64,000 bases of DNA from Acanthosepion lycidas (Eukaryota > Mollusca > Cephalopoda > Sepiida > Sepiidae): the NCBI GenBank assembly GCA_963932145.1, contig OZ010577.1:16159889-16223888 (forward strand). Direction: 5' to 3'. Of the stretch, positions 39,301 through 51,200 are shown in pieces (positions within the stretch are counted from its first letter, which is position 1; each line of letters begins with the position of its first letter). The notes beneath the pieces were generated by a model. It saw only the letters and a program-made list of their open reading frames with translations. It searched no databases and was not told where the DNA came from. A program made the position numbers and the translations under genes.

Positions 39301-42300
39301 TTTCTCTCCTGTCGTGCGTTCTATTTACCTTTACATTCTTTCATTTAACTTTATGAACACGCAAGAGCCTCCTCTAAAACCGGCTTACAATTATTTTTCA
39401 TTCGAACTCATACAGTTAGCGTAGCATGCAAAGGATACTATTCATATAACAGGGATTTCCTTGAAAAACTGTGTGGACGCAAAATGGGTGATCGCTGTAT
39501 GTTTCTCTCCTACCGTGAGTTCTATTTACCTTTACATTCTTTCATTTCACTTTATGAACAGGCAAGGGCCTCCTCTAAAACCGGCTTACAATTATTTTTC
39601 ATTCGAACTCATACAGTGAGCGTAGCATGCAAAGGTTACGACTCACGTAACAGGGATTTCCTTGAAAAACTCTGTGGACCCAAAGTGGGTGATCGCTGTA
39701 TGTTTCTCTCCTGCCGTGCGTTCTATTTACCTTTACATTCTTTCATTTCACTTTATGAACAGGCAAGAGCCTCCTCTAAAGCTGGCTTACAATTATTTTT
39801 CATTCGAACTCATACAGTGAGCGTAGCATGCAAAGGTTACGACTCACGTAACAGGGATTTCCTTGAAAATCTGTGTGGACGCAAAATGGGTGATCGCTGT
39901 ATGTTTCTCTCCCACCGTGAGTTCTATTTACCTTTACATTCTTTCATTTCACTTTATGAACAGGCAAGAGCCTCCTCTAAAACCGGCTTACAATTATTTT
40001 TCATTCGAACTCATACAGTGAGCGTAGCATGCAAAGGTTACGACTCACGTAACAGGGATTTCCTTGAAAAACTGTGTGGACGCAAAATGGGTGATCGCTG
40101 TATGTTTCTCTCCTACCGTGCGTTCTATTTACCTTTACATTCTTTCATTTCACTTTATGAACAGGCAAGGGCCTCCTCTAAAACCGGCTTACAATTATTT
40201 TTCATTCGAACTCATACAGTGAGCGTAGCATGCAAAGGTTACGACTCACGTAACAGGGATTTCCTTGAAAAACTCTGTGGACGCAAAGTGGGTGATCGCT
40301 GTATGTTTCTCTCCTGCCGTGCGTTCTATTTACCTTTACATTCTTTCATTTCACTTTATGAACAGGCAAGTGCCTCCTCTAAAACCGGCTTACATTTATT
40401 TTTCATTCGAACTCATACAGTGAGCGTAGCATGCAAAGGTTACGACTCACGTAACAGGGATTTCCTTGAAAAACTGTGTGGACGCAAAATGGGTGATCGC
40501 TGTATGTTTCTCTCCTGTCGTGCGTTCTATTTACCTTTACATTCTTTCATTTCACTTTATGAACAGGCAAGAGCCTCCTCTATAGCCGGCTTACAATTAT
40601 TTTTCATTCGAACTCATACAGTGAGCGTAGCATGCAAAGGTTACGACTCACGTAACAGGGATTTCCTTGAAAATATGTGTGGACGCAAAATGGGTGATCG
40701 CTGTATGTTTCTCTCCCACCGTGAGTTCTATTTACCTTTACATTCTTTCATTTCACTTTATGAACAGGCAAGAGCCTCCTCTAAAACCGGCTTACAATTA
40801 TTTTTCATTCGAACTCATACAGTTAGCGTAGCATGCAAAGGATACTATTCATATAACAGGGATTTCCTTGAAAAACTGTGTGGACGCAAAATGGGTGATC
40901 GCTGTATGTTTCTCTCCTACCGTGCGTTCTATTTACCTTTACATTCTTTCATTTCAATTTATGAACAGGCAAGGTCCTCCTCTAAAACCGGCTTACAATT
41001 ATTTTTCATTCGAACTCATACACTGAGCGTAGCATGCAAAGGATACTATTCATATAACAGGGATTTCCTTGAAAAACTGTGTGGACGCAAAGTGGGTGAT
41101 CGCTGTATGTTTCTCTCCTGCCGTGCGTTCTATTTACCTTTACATTCTTTCATTTAACTTTATGAACACGCAAGAGCCTCCTCTAAAACCGGCTTACAAT
41201 TATTTTTCATTCGAACTCATACAGTTAGCGTAGCATGCAAAGGATACTATTCATATAACAGGGATTTCCTTGAAAAACTGTGTGGACGCAAAATGGGTGA
41301 TCGCTGTATGTTTCTCTCCTACCGTGCGTTCTATTTACCTTTACATTCTTTCATTTCACTTTATGAACAGGCAAGGGCCTCCTCTAAAACCGGCTTACTA
41401 TTATTTTTCATTCGACCTCATACAGTGAGCGTAGCATGCAAATGTTACGACTCACGTAACAGGGATTTCCTTGAAAAACTGTGTGGACGCAAAGTGGGTG
41501 ATCGCTGTATGTTTCTCTCCTGCCGTGCGTTCTATTTACCTTTACATTCTTTCATTTCACTTTATGAACAGGCAAGAGCCTCCTCTAAAACCGGCTTACA
41601 ATTATTTTTCATTCGAACTCATACAGTGAGCGTAGCATGCAAAGGTTACGACTCACGTAACAGGGATTTCCTTGAAAAACTGTGTGGACGACAAAATGGG
41701 TGATCGCTGTATGTTTCTCTCCTGTCGTGCGTTCTATTTACCTTTACATTCTTTCATTTCACTTTATGAACAGGCAAGAGCCTCCTCTAAAGCCGGCTTA
41801 CAATTATTTTTCATTTGAACTCATACAGTGAGCGTAGCATGCAAAGGTTACGACTCACGTAATAGGGATTTCCTTGAAAATCTGTGTGGACGCAAAATGG
41901 GTGATCGCTGTATGTTTCTCTCCTACCGTGAGTTCTATTTACCTTTACATTCTTTCATTTCACTTTATGAACAGGCAAGAGCCTCCTCTAAAACAGGCTT
42001 ACAATTATTTTTCATTCGAACTCATACAGTGAGCGTAGCATGCAAAGGTTACGACTCACGTAACAGGGATTTCCTTGAAAAACTGTGTGGACGCAAAGTG
42101 GGTGATCGCTGTATGTTTCTCTCCTGACGTGCGTTCTATTTACCTTTACATTCTTTCATTCCACTTTATGAACAGGCAAGGGCCTCCTCTAAAACCGGCT
42201 TACAATTATATTTCATTCGAACTCATACAGTGAGCGTAGCATGCAAAGGTTACGACTCACGTAACAGGGATTTCCTTGAAAAACTGTGTGGACGCAAAGT

Positions 42301-42430
42301 GGGTGATAGCTGTATGTTTCTCTCCTGTCGTGCGTTCTATTTACCTTTACATTCTTTCATTTCACTTTATGAACAGGCAAGGGCCTCCTCTAAAACCGGC
42401 TTACAATTATTTTTCATTCGAACTCATACA
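36399..42430 (+). repeat. 15-mer HOR, 3,016 bp, two units
   Basis: Units start at 36399 and 39415. Offsets of 3,016 bp hold at 36468/39484, 38277/41293 and 38812/41828. The extra base relative to 15 x 201 is an insertion in GGACGACAAAATGGG near 38672 and 41688, shared by both units. From 38208 the box order is B A A A B A B A A A A A A B B, ten A and five B. Near 42.0 kb the second unit carries an A monomer where the first has B, so a local exchange has replaced that monomer. Other marks are TCCCACCGTGAG, CTATAGCCGG, CTTACATTTATT and AATTTATGAAC with AAGGTCC. Confidence 0.85.
36468..38141 (+). other. longest open frame (557 codons), satellite-derived, probably not a gene
   Basis: The frame starts at a true ATG in the context AAAATGG, with A at -3 and G at +4, and runs through more than eight monomers of 67 codons each. 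A near-identical 557-codon frame lies at 39484-41157, one HOR unit away. The predicted product is nothing but the 67-residue monomer translation, with Cys and His scattered but no domain I recognise and no signal peptide. It ends at TAA created by the C134A monomer variant. Because the frame is a by-product of a stop-free 201-bp unit, and neighbouring monomers carry stops and frameshifts, I do not call it a coding gene. Confidence 0.25.
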
Positions 42431-45242
42431 GTGAGCGTAGCATGCAAAGGGTACTATTCATATAACAGGGATTTCCTTGAAAAACTGTGTGGACGCAAAA
42501 TGGGTGATGGCTGTAAGTTTCTCTCCTGCCGTGCGTTCTATTTACCTTTACATTCTTTCATTTCACTTTATGAACAGGCAAGAGCCTCCTCTAAAACCGG
42601 CTTACAATTATTTTTCATTCGAACTCATACAGTGAGCGTAGCATGCAAAGGTTACGACTCACGTAACAGATATTTCCTTGAAAAACTGTGTGGACGCAAA
42701 GTGGGTGATCGCTGTATGTTTCTCTCCTGCCGTGCGTTCTATTTACCTTTACATTCTTTCATTTCACTTTATGAACAGGCAAGAGCCTCCTCTAAAACCG
42801 GCTTACAATTATTTTTCATTCGAACTCATACAGTGAGCGTAGCATGCAAAGGTTACGACTCACGTAACAGGGATTTCCTTGAAAAACTGTGTGGACGCAA
42901 AATGGGTGATCGCTGTATGTTTCTCTCCTGTCGTGCGTTCTATTTACCTTTACATTCTTTCATTTCACTTTATGAACAGGCAAGAGTCTCCTCTAAAACC
43001 GGCTTACAATTATTTTTCATTCGAACTCATACAGTGAGCGTAGCATGCAAAGGATACTATTCATATAACAGGGATTTCCTTGAAAAACTGTGTGGACGCA
43101 AAATGGGTGATCGCTGTATGTTTCTCTCCTACCGTGCGTTCTATTTACCTTTACATTCTTTCATTTCACTTTATGAACAGGCAAGAGCCTCCTCTAAAGC
43201 CGGCTTACAATTATTTTTCATTCGAACTCATACAGTGAGCGTAGCATGCTAAGGTTACGACTCACGTAACAGGGATTTCCTTGAAAAACTGTGTGGACGC
43301 AAAATGGGTGATCGCTGTATGTTTCTCTCCTACCGTGCGTTCTATTTACCTTTACATTCTTTCATTTCACATTATGAACAGTCAAGAGCCTCCTCTAAAA
43401 CCGTCTTACAATTATTTTTCATTCGAACTCATACAGTGAGCGTAGCGCGCAAAGGTTACGACTCACGTAACAGGGATTTCCTTGAAAAACTGTGTGGACG
43501 CAAAGTGGGTGATCGCTGTAAGTTTCTCTCCTGCCGTGCGTTCTATTTACCTTTACATTCTTTCATTTCACTTTATGAACAGGCAAGAGCCTCCTCTAAA
43601 ACCGGCTTACAATTATTTTTCATTCGAACTCATACAGTGAGCGTAGCATGCAAAGGATACTATTCATATAACAGGGATTTCCTTGAAAAACTGTGTGGAC
43701 GCACAATGGGTGATCGCTGTAAGTTTCTCTCCTACCGTGCGTTCTATTTACCTTTACATTATTTCATTTCAGTTTATGAACAGGCAAGAGCCTCCTCTAA
43801 AACCGGCTTACAATTATTTTTCATTCGAACTCATACAGTGAGCGTAGCATGCAAAGGTTACGACTCACGTAACAGGGATTTCCTTGAAAAACTGTGTGGA
43901 CGCAAAGTGGGTGATCGCTGTATGTTTCTCTCCTGCCGTGCGTTCTATTTACCTTTACATTCTTTCATTTCATTTTATGAACAGGCAAGAGCCTCCTCTA
44001 AAGCCGGCTTACAATTATTTTTCATTCGAACTCATACAGTGAGCGTAGCATGCAAAGGTTACGACTCACGTAACAAGGATTTCCTTGAAAATCTGTGTGG
44101 ACGCAAAATGGGTGATCGCTGTATGTTTCTCTCCTACCGTGCGTTCTATTTACCTTTACATTCTTTCATTTCACTTTATGAACAGGCAAGAGCCTCCTCT
44201 AAAACCGGCTTACAATTATTTTTCATTCGAACTCATACAGTGAGCGTAGCATGCAAAGGATACTAATCATATAACAGAGATTTCATTGAAAAACTGTGTG
44301 GACGCAAAGTGGGTGATCGCTGTATGTTTCTCTCCTGCCGTGCGTTCTATTTACCTTTACATTCTTTCATTTAACGCTATGAACAGGCAAGAGCCTCCTC
44401 TAAAACCGGCTTACAATTATTTTTCATTCGAACTCATACAGTGAGCGTAGCATGCAAAGGATACTATTCATATAAAAGGGATTTCCTTGAAAAACTGTGT
44501 GGACGCAAAATGGGTGATCGCTGTATGTTTCTCTCCTACCGTGCGTTCTATTTACCTTTACATTCTTTCATTTCACATTATGAACAGGCAAGGGTCTCCT
44601 CTAAAACCGGCTTACAATTATTTTTCATTCGAACTCATACAGTGAGCGTAGCATGCAAAGGATACTATTCATATAACAGGGATTTCCTTGAAATCTGTGT
44701 GGACGCAAAGTGGGTGATCGCTGTATGTTTCACTCCTGCGGTGCGTTCTATTTACCTTTACATTCTTTCATTTAACTTTATGAACAGGCAAGAGCCTCCT
44801 CTAAAACCGGCTTACAATTATTTTTCATTCGAACTCATACAGTGAGCGTAGCATGCAAAGGATACTAATCATATAACAGGGATTTCCTTGAAAAACTGTG
44901 TGGACGCAAAATGGGTGATCGCTGTATGTTTCTCTCCTACCGTGCGTTCTGTTTGCCTTTACATTCTTTCATTTCACTTTATGAACAGGCAAGGGTCTCC
45001 TCTAAAAGCTGCTTACAATTATTTTTCATTCGAACTCATACAGTGAGCGTAGCATGCAAAGGTTACGACTCACATAACAGGGATTTCCTTGAAAAAATTG
45101 TGGACGCAAAGTGGGTGATCGCTGTATGTTTCTCTCCTGACGTGCGTTCTATTTACCTTTACATTCTTTCATTTCACTTTATGAACAGGCAAGAGCCTCC
45201 TCTAAAGCCGGCTTACAATTATTTTTCATTCGAACTCATACA
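42431..45242 (+). repeat. junction and partial lead-in unit of the 3,013-bp HOR
   Basis: The left part continues variants of the previous HOR (AAAGGGTACTATTC, GATGGCTGTAAG, AACAGATATTTCC). From about 43242 the sequence matches the block at 1037 onward (offset 42,198 bp), including GCATGCTAAGG. One monomer present in the full 15-mer is missing between 44266 and 44441, which changes the offset to 41,997 bp. From 44441 the order is that of the full HOR. Confidence 0.75.
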
Positions 45243-48200
45243 GTGAGCTTAGCATGCAAAGGTTACGACTCACGTAACAGGGATTTCCTTGAAAATCTGT
45301 GTGGACGCAAAATGGGTGATCGCTGTATGTTTCTCTCCTACCGTGCGTTCTATTTACCTTTACATTCTTTCATTTCACTTTATGAACAGGCAAGAGCCTC
45401 CTCTAAAACCGGTTTACAATTATTTTTCATTCGAACTCATACAGTGAGCGTAGCATGCAAAGGTTACGACTCACGTAACAGGGATTTCCTTGAAAAACTG
45501 TGTGGGCGCAAAATGGGTGATCGCTGTATGTTTCTCTCCTACCGTGCGTTCTATTTACCTTTACATTCTTTCATTTCACTTTATGAACAGGCAAGGGCCT
45601 CCTCTAAAACCGGCTTACAATTATTTTTCATTCGAACTCATACAGTGAGCGTAGCATGCAAAGGATACTATTCATATAACAGGGATTTCCTTGCAAAAAT
45701 GTGTGGACGCAAAGTGGGTGATCGCTGTATGTTTCTCTCCTGCCGTGCGTTCTATTTACCTTTACATTCTTTCATTTAACGTTATGAACAGGCAAGAGCC
45801 TCCTCTAAAACCGGCTTACAATTATTTTTCATTCGAACTCATACAGTGAGCGTAGCATGCAAAGGTTACGACTCACGTAACAGGGATTTCCTTGAAAAAT
45901 TGTGTGGACGCAAAATGGTTGATCGCTGTATGTTTCTCTCCTACCGTGCGTTCTATTTACCTTTACATTCTTTCATTTCACTTTATGAACAGGCAAGGGC
46001 CTCCTCTAAAACCTGCTTACAATTATTTTTCATTCGAACTCATACAGTGAGCGTAGCATGCAAAGGATACTATTCATATAACAGGGATTTCCTTGAAAAA
46101 CTGTGTGGACGCAAAGTGGGTGATCGCTGTATGTTTCTCTCCTGCCGTGCGTTCTATTTACCTTTACATTCTTTCATTTCACTTTATGAACAGGCAAGAG
46201 CCTCCTCTAAAACCTGCTTACAATTATTTTTCATTCGAACTCATACAGTGAGCGTAGCATGCAAAGGATACTATTCATATAACAGGGATTTCCTTGAAAA
46301 ACTGTGTGGACGCAAAGTGGGTGATCGCTGTATGTTTCTCTCCTGCCGTGCGTTCTATTTACCTTTACATTCTTTCATTTCACTTTATGAACAGGCAAGA
46401 GCCTCCTCTAAAACCGGCTTACAATTATTTTTCATTCGAACTCATACAGTGAGCGTAGCATGCAAAGGATACTATTCATATAACAGGGATTTCCTTGAAA
46501 AACTGTGTGGACGCACAATGGGTGATCGCTGTAAGTTTCTCTCCTACCGTGCGTTCTATTTACCTTTACATTATTTCATTTCAGTTTATGAACAGGCAAG
46601 AGCCTCCTCTAAAACCGGCTTACAATTATTTTTCATTCGAACTCATACAGTGAGCGTAGCATGCAAAGGTTACGACTCACGTACACAGGGATTTCCTTGA
46701 AAAACTGTGTGGACGCAAAGTGGGTGATCGCTGTATGTTTCTCTCCTGCCGTGCGTTCTATTTACCTTTACATTCTTTCATTTCATTTTATGAAAAGGCA
46801 AGAGCCTCCTCTAAAGCCGGCTTACAATTATTTTTCATTCGAACTCATACAGTGAGCGTAGCATGCAAAGGTTACGACTCACGTAACAAGGATTTCCTTG
46901 AAAATCTGTGTGGACGCAAAATGGGTGATCGCTGTATGTTTCTCTCCTACCGTGCGTTCTATTTACCTTTACATTCTTTCATTTCACTTTATGAACAGGC
47001 AAGAGCCTCCTCTAAAACCGGCTTACAATTATTTTTCATTCGAACTCATACAGTGAGCGTAGCATGCAAAGGTTACGACTCACGTAACAGGGATTTCCTT
47101 GAAAAACTGTGTGGACGCAAAATGGGTGATCGCTGTATGTTTCTCTCCTACCGTGCGTTCTATTTACCTTTACATTCTTTCATTTCACTTTATGAACAGG
47201 CAAGGGCCTCCTCTTAAACCGGCTTACAATTATTTTTCATTCGAACTCATACAGTGAGCGTAGCATGCAAAGGATACTAATCATATAACAGAGATTTCAT
47301 TGAAAAACTGTGTGGACGCAAAGTGGGTGATCGCTGTATGTTTCTCTCCTGCCGTGCGTTCTATTTACCTTTACATTCTTTCATTTAACGCTATGAACAG
47401 GCAAGAGCCTCCTCTAAAACCGGCTTACAATTATTTTTCATTCGAACTCATACAGTGAGCGTAGCATGCAAAGGATACTATTCATATAAAAGGGATTTCC
47501 TTGAAAAACTGTGTGGACGCAAAATGGGTGATCGCTGTATGTTTCTCTCCTACCGTGCGTTCTATTTACCTTTACATTCTTTCATTTCACATTATGAACA
47601 GGCAAGGGTCTCCTCTAAAACCGGCTTACAATTATTTTTCATTCGAACTCATACAGTGAGCGTAGCATGCAAAGGATACTATTCATATAACAGGGATTTC
47701 CTTGAAATCTGTGTGGACGCAAAGTGGGTGATCGCTGTATGTTTCACTCCTGCGGTGCGTTCTATTTACCTTTACATTCTTTCATTTAACTTTATGAACA
47801 GGCAAGAGCCTCCTCTAAAACCGGCTTACAATTATTTTTCATTCGAACTCATACAGTGAGCGTAGCATGCAAAGGATACTAATCATATAACAGGGATTTC
47901 CTTGAAAAACTGTGTGGACGCAAAATGGGTGATCGCTGTATGTTTCTCTCCTACCGTGCGTTCTGTTTGCCTTTACATTCTTTCATTTCACTTTATGAAC
48001 AGGCAAGGGTCTCCTCTAAAAGCTGCTTACAATTATTTTTCATTCGAACTCATACAGTGAGCGTAGCATGCAAAGGTTACGACTCACATAACAGGGATTT
48101 CCTTGAAAAAATTGTGGACGCAAAGTGGGTGATCGCTGTATGTTTCTCTCCTGACGTGCGTTCTATTTACCTTTACATTCTTTCATTTCACTTTATGAAC

Positions 48201-51200
48201 AGGCAAGAGCCTCCTCTAAAGCCGGCTTACAATTATTTTTCATTCGAACTCATACAGTGAGCTTAGCATGCAAAGGTTACGACTCACGTAACAGGGATTT
48301 CCTTGAAAATCTGTGTGGACGCAAAATGGGTGATCGCTGTATGTTTCTCTCCTACCGTGCGTTCTATTTACCTTTACATTCTTTCATTTCACTTTATGAA
48401 CAGGCAAGAGCCTCCTCTAAAACCGGCTTACAATTATTTTTGATTCGAACTCATACAGTGAGCGTAGCATGCAAAGGTTACGACTCACGTAACAGGGATT
48501 TCCTTGAAAAACTGTGTGGGCGCAAAATGGGTGATCGCTGTATGTTTCTCTCCTACCGTGCGTTCTATTTACCTTTACATTCTTTCATTTCACTTTATGA
48601 ACAGGCAAGGGCCTCCTCTAAAACCGGCTTACAATTATTTTTCATTCGAACTCATACAGTGAGCGTAGCATGCAAAGGATACTATTCATATAACAGGGAT
48701 TTCCTTGCAAAAATGTGTGGACGCAAAGTGGGTGATCGCTGTATGTTTCTCTCCTGCCGTGCGTTCTATTTACCTTTACATTCTTTCATTTAACGTTATG
48801 AACAGGCAAGAGCCTCCTCTAAAACCGGCTTACAATTATTTTTCATTCGAACTCATACAGTGAGCGTAGCATGCAAAGGTTACGACTCACGTAACAGGGA
48901 TTTCCTTGAAAAATTGTGTGGACGCAAAATGGTTGATCGCTGTATGTTTCTCTCCTACCGTGCGTTCTATTTACCTTTACATTCTTTCATTTCACTTTAT
49001 GAACAGGCAAGGGCCTCCTCTAAAACCTGCTTACAATTATTTTTAATTCGAACTCATACAGTGAGCGTAGCATGCAAAGGATACTATTCATATAACAGGG
49101 ATTTCCTTGAAAAACTGTGTGGACGCAAAGTGGGTGATCGCTGTATGTTTCTCTCCTGCCGTGCGTTCTATTTACCTTTACATTCTTTCATTTCACTTTA
49201 TGAACAGGCAAGAGCCTCCTCTAAAACCTGCTTACAATTATTTTTCATTCGAACTCATACAGTGAGCGTAGCATGCAAAGGATACTATTCATATAACAGG
49301 GATTTCCTTGAAAAACTGTGTGGACGCAAAGTGGGTGATCGCTGTATGTTTCTCTCCTGCCGTGCGTTCTATTTACCTTTACATTCTTTCATTTCACTTT
49401 ATGAACAGGCAAGAGCCTCCTCTAAAACCGGCTTACAATTATTTTTCATTCGAACTCATACAGTGAGCGTAGCATGCAAAGGATACTATTCATATAACAG
49501 GGATTTCCTTGAAAAACTGTGTGGACGCACAATGGGTGATCGCTGTAAGTTTCTCTCCTACCGTGCGTTCTATTTACCTTTACATTATTTCATTTCAGTT
49601 TATGAACAGGCAAGAGCCTCCTCTAAAACCGGCTTACAATTATTTTTCATTCGAACTCATACAGTGAGCGTAGCATGCAAAGGTTACGACTCACGTAACA
49701 GGGATTTCCTTGAAAAACTGTGTGGACGCAAAGTGGGTGATCGCTGTATGTTTCTCTCCTGCCGTGCGTTCTATTTACCTTTACATTCTTTCATTTCATT
49801 TTATGAACAGGCAAGAGCCTCCTCTAAAGCCGGCTTACAATTATTTTTCATTCGAACTCATACAGTGAGCGTAGCATGCAAAGGTTACGACTCACGTAAC
49901 AAGGATTTCCTTGAAAATCTGTGTGGACGCAAAATGGGTGATCGCTGTATGTTTCTCTCCTACCGTGCGTTCTATTTACCTTTACATTCTTTCATTTCAC
50001 TTTATGAACAGGCAAGAGCCTCCTCTAAAACCGGCTTACAATTATTTTTCATTCGAACTCATACAGTGAGCGTAGCATGCAAAGGTTACGACTCACGTAA
50101 CAGGGATTTCCTTGAAAAACTGTGTGGACGCAAAATGGGTGATCGCTGTATGTTTCTCTCCTACCGTGCGTTCTATTTACCTTTACATTCTTTCATTTCA
50201 CTTTATGAACAGGCAAGGGCCTCCTCTTAAACCGGCTTACAATTATTTTTCATTCGAACTCATACAGTGAGCGTAGCATGCAAAGGATACTAATCATATA
50301 ACAGAGATTTCATTGAAAAACTGTGTGGACGCAAAGTGGGTGATCGCTGTATGTTTCTCTCCTGCCGTGCGTTCTATTTACCTTTACATTCTTTCATTTA
50401 ACGCTATGAACAGGCAAGAGCCTCCTCTAAAACCGGCTTACAATTATTTTTCATTCGAACTCATACAGTGAGCGTAGCATGCAAAGGATACTATTCATAT
50501 AAAAGGGATTTCCTTGAAAAACTGTGTGGACGCAAAATGGGTGATCGCTGTATGTTTCTCTCCTACCGTGCGTTCTATTTACCTTTACATTCTTTCATTT
50601 CACATTATGAACAGGCAAGGGTCTCCTCTAAAACCGGCTTACAATTATTTTTCATTCGAACTCATACAGTGAGCGTAGCATGCAAAGGATACTATTCATA
50701 TAACAGGGATTTCCTTGAAATCTGTGTGGACGCAAAGTGGGTGATCGCTGTATGTTTCACTCCTGCGGTGCGTTCTATTTACCTTTACATTCTTTCATTT
50801 AACTTTATGAACAGGCAAGAGCCTCCTCTAAAACCGGCTTACAATTATTTTTCATTCGAACTCATACAGTGAGCGTAGCATGCAAAGGATACTAATCATA
50901 TAACAGGGATTTCCTTGAAAAACTGTGTGGACGCAAAATGGGTGATCGCTGTATGTTTCTCTCCTACCGTGCGTTCTGTTTGCCTTTACATTCTTTCATT
51001 TCACTTTATGAACAGGCAAGGGTCTCCTCTAAAAGCTGCTTACAATTATTTTTCATTCGAACTCATACAGTGAGCGTAGCATGCAAAGGTTACGACTCAC
51101 ATAACAGGGATTTCCTTGAAAAAATTGTGGACGCAAAGTGGGTGATCGCTGTATGTTTCTCTCCTGACGTGCGTTCTATTTACCTTTACATTCTTTCATT

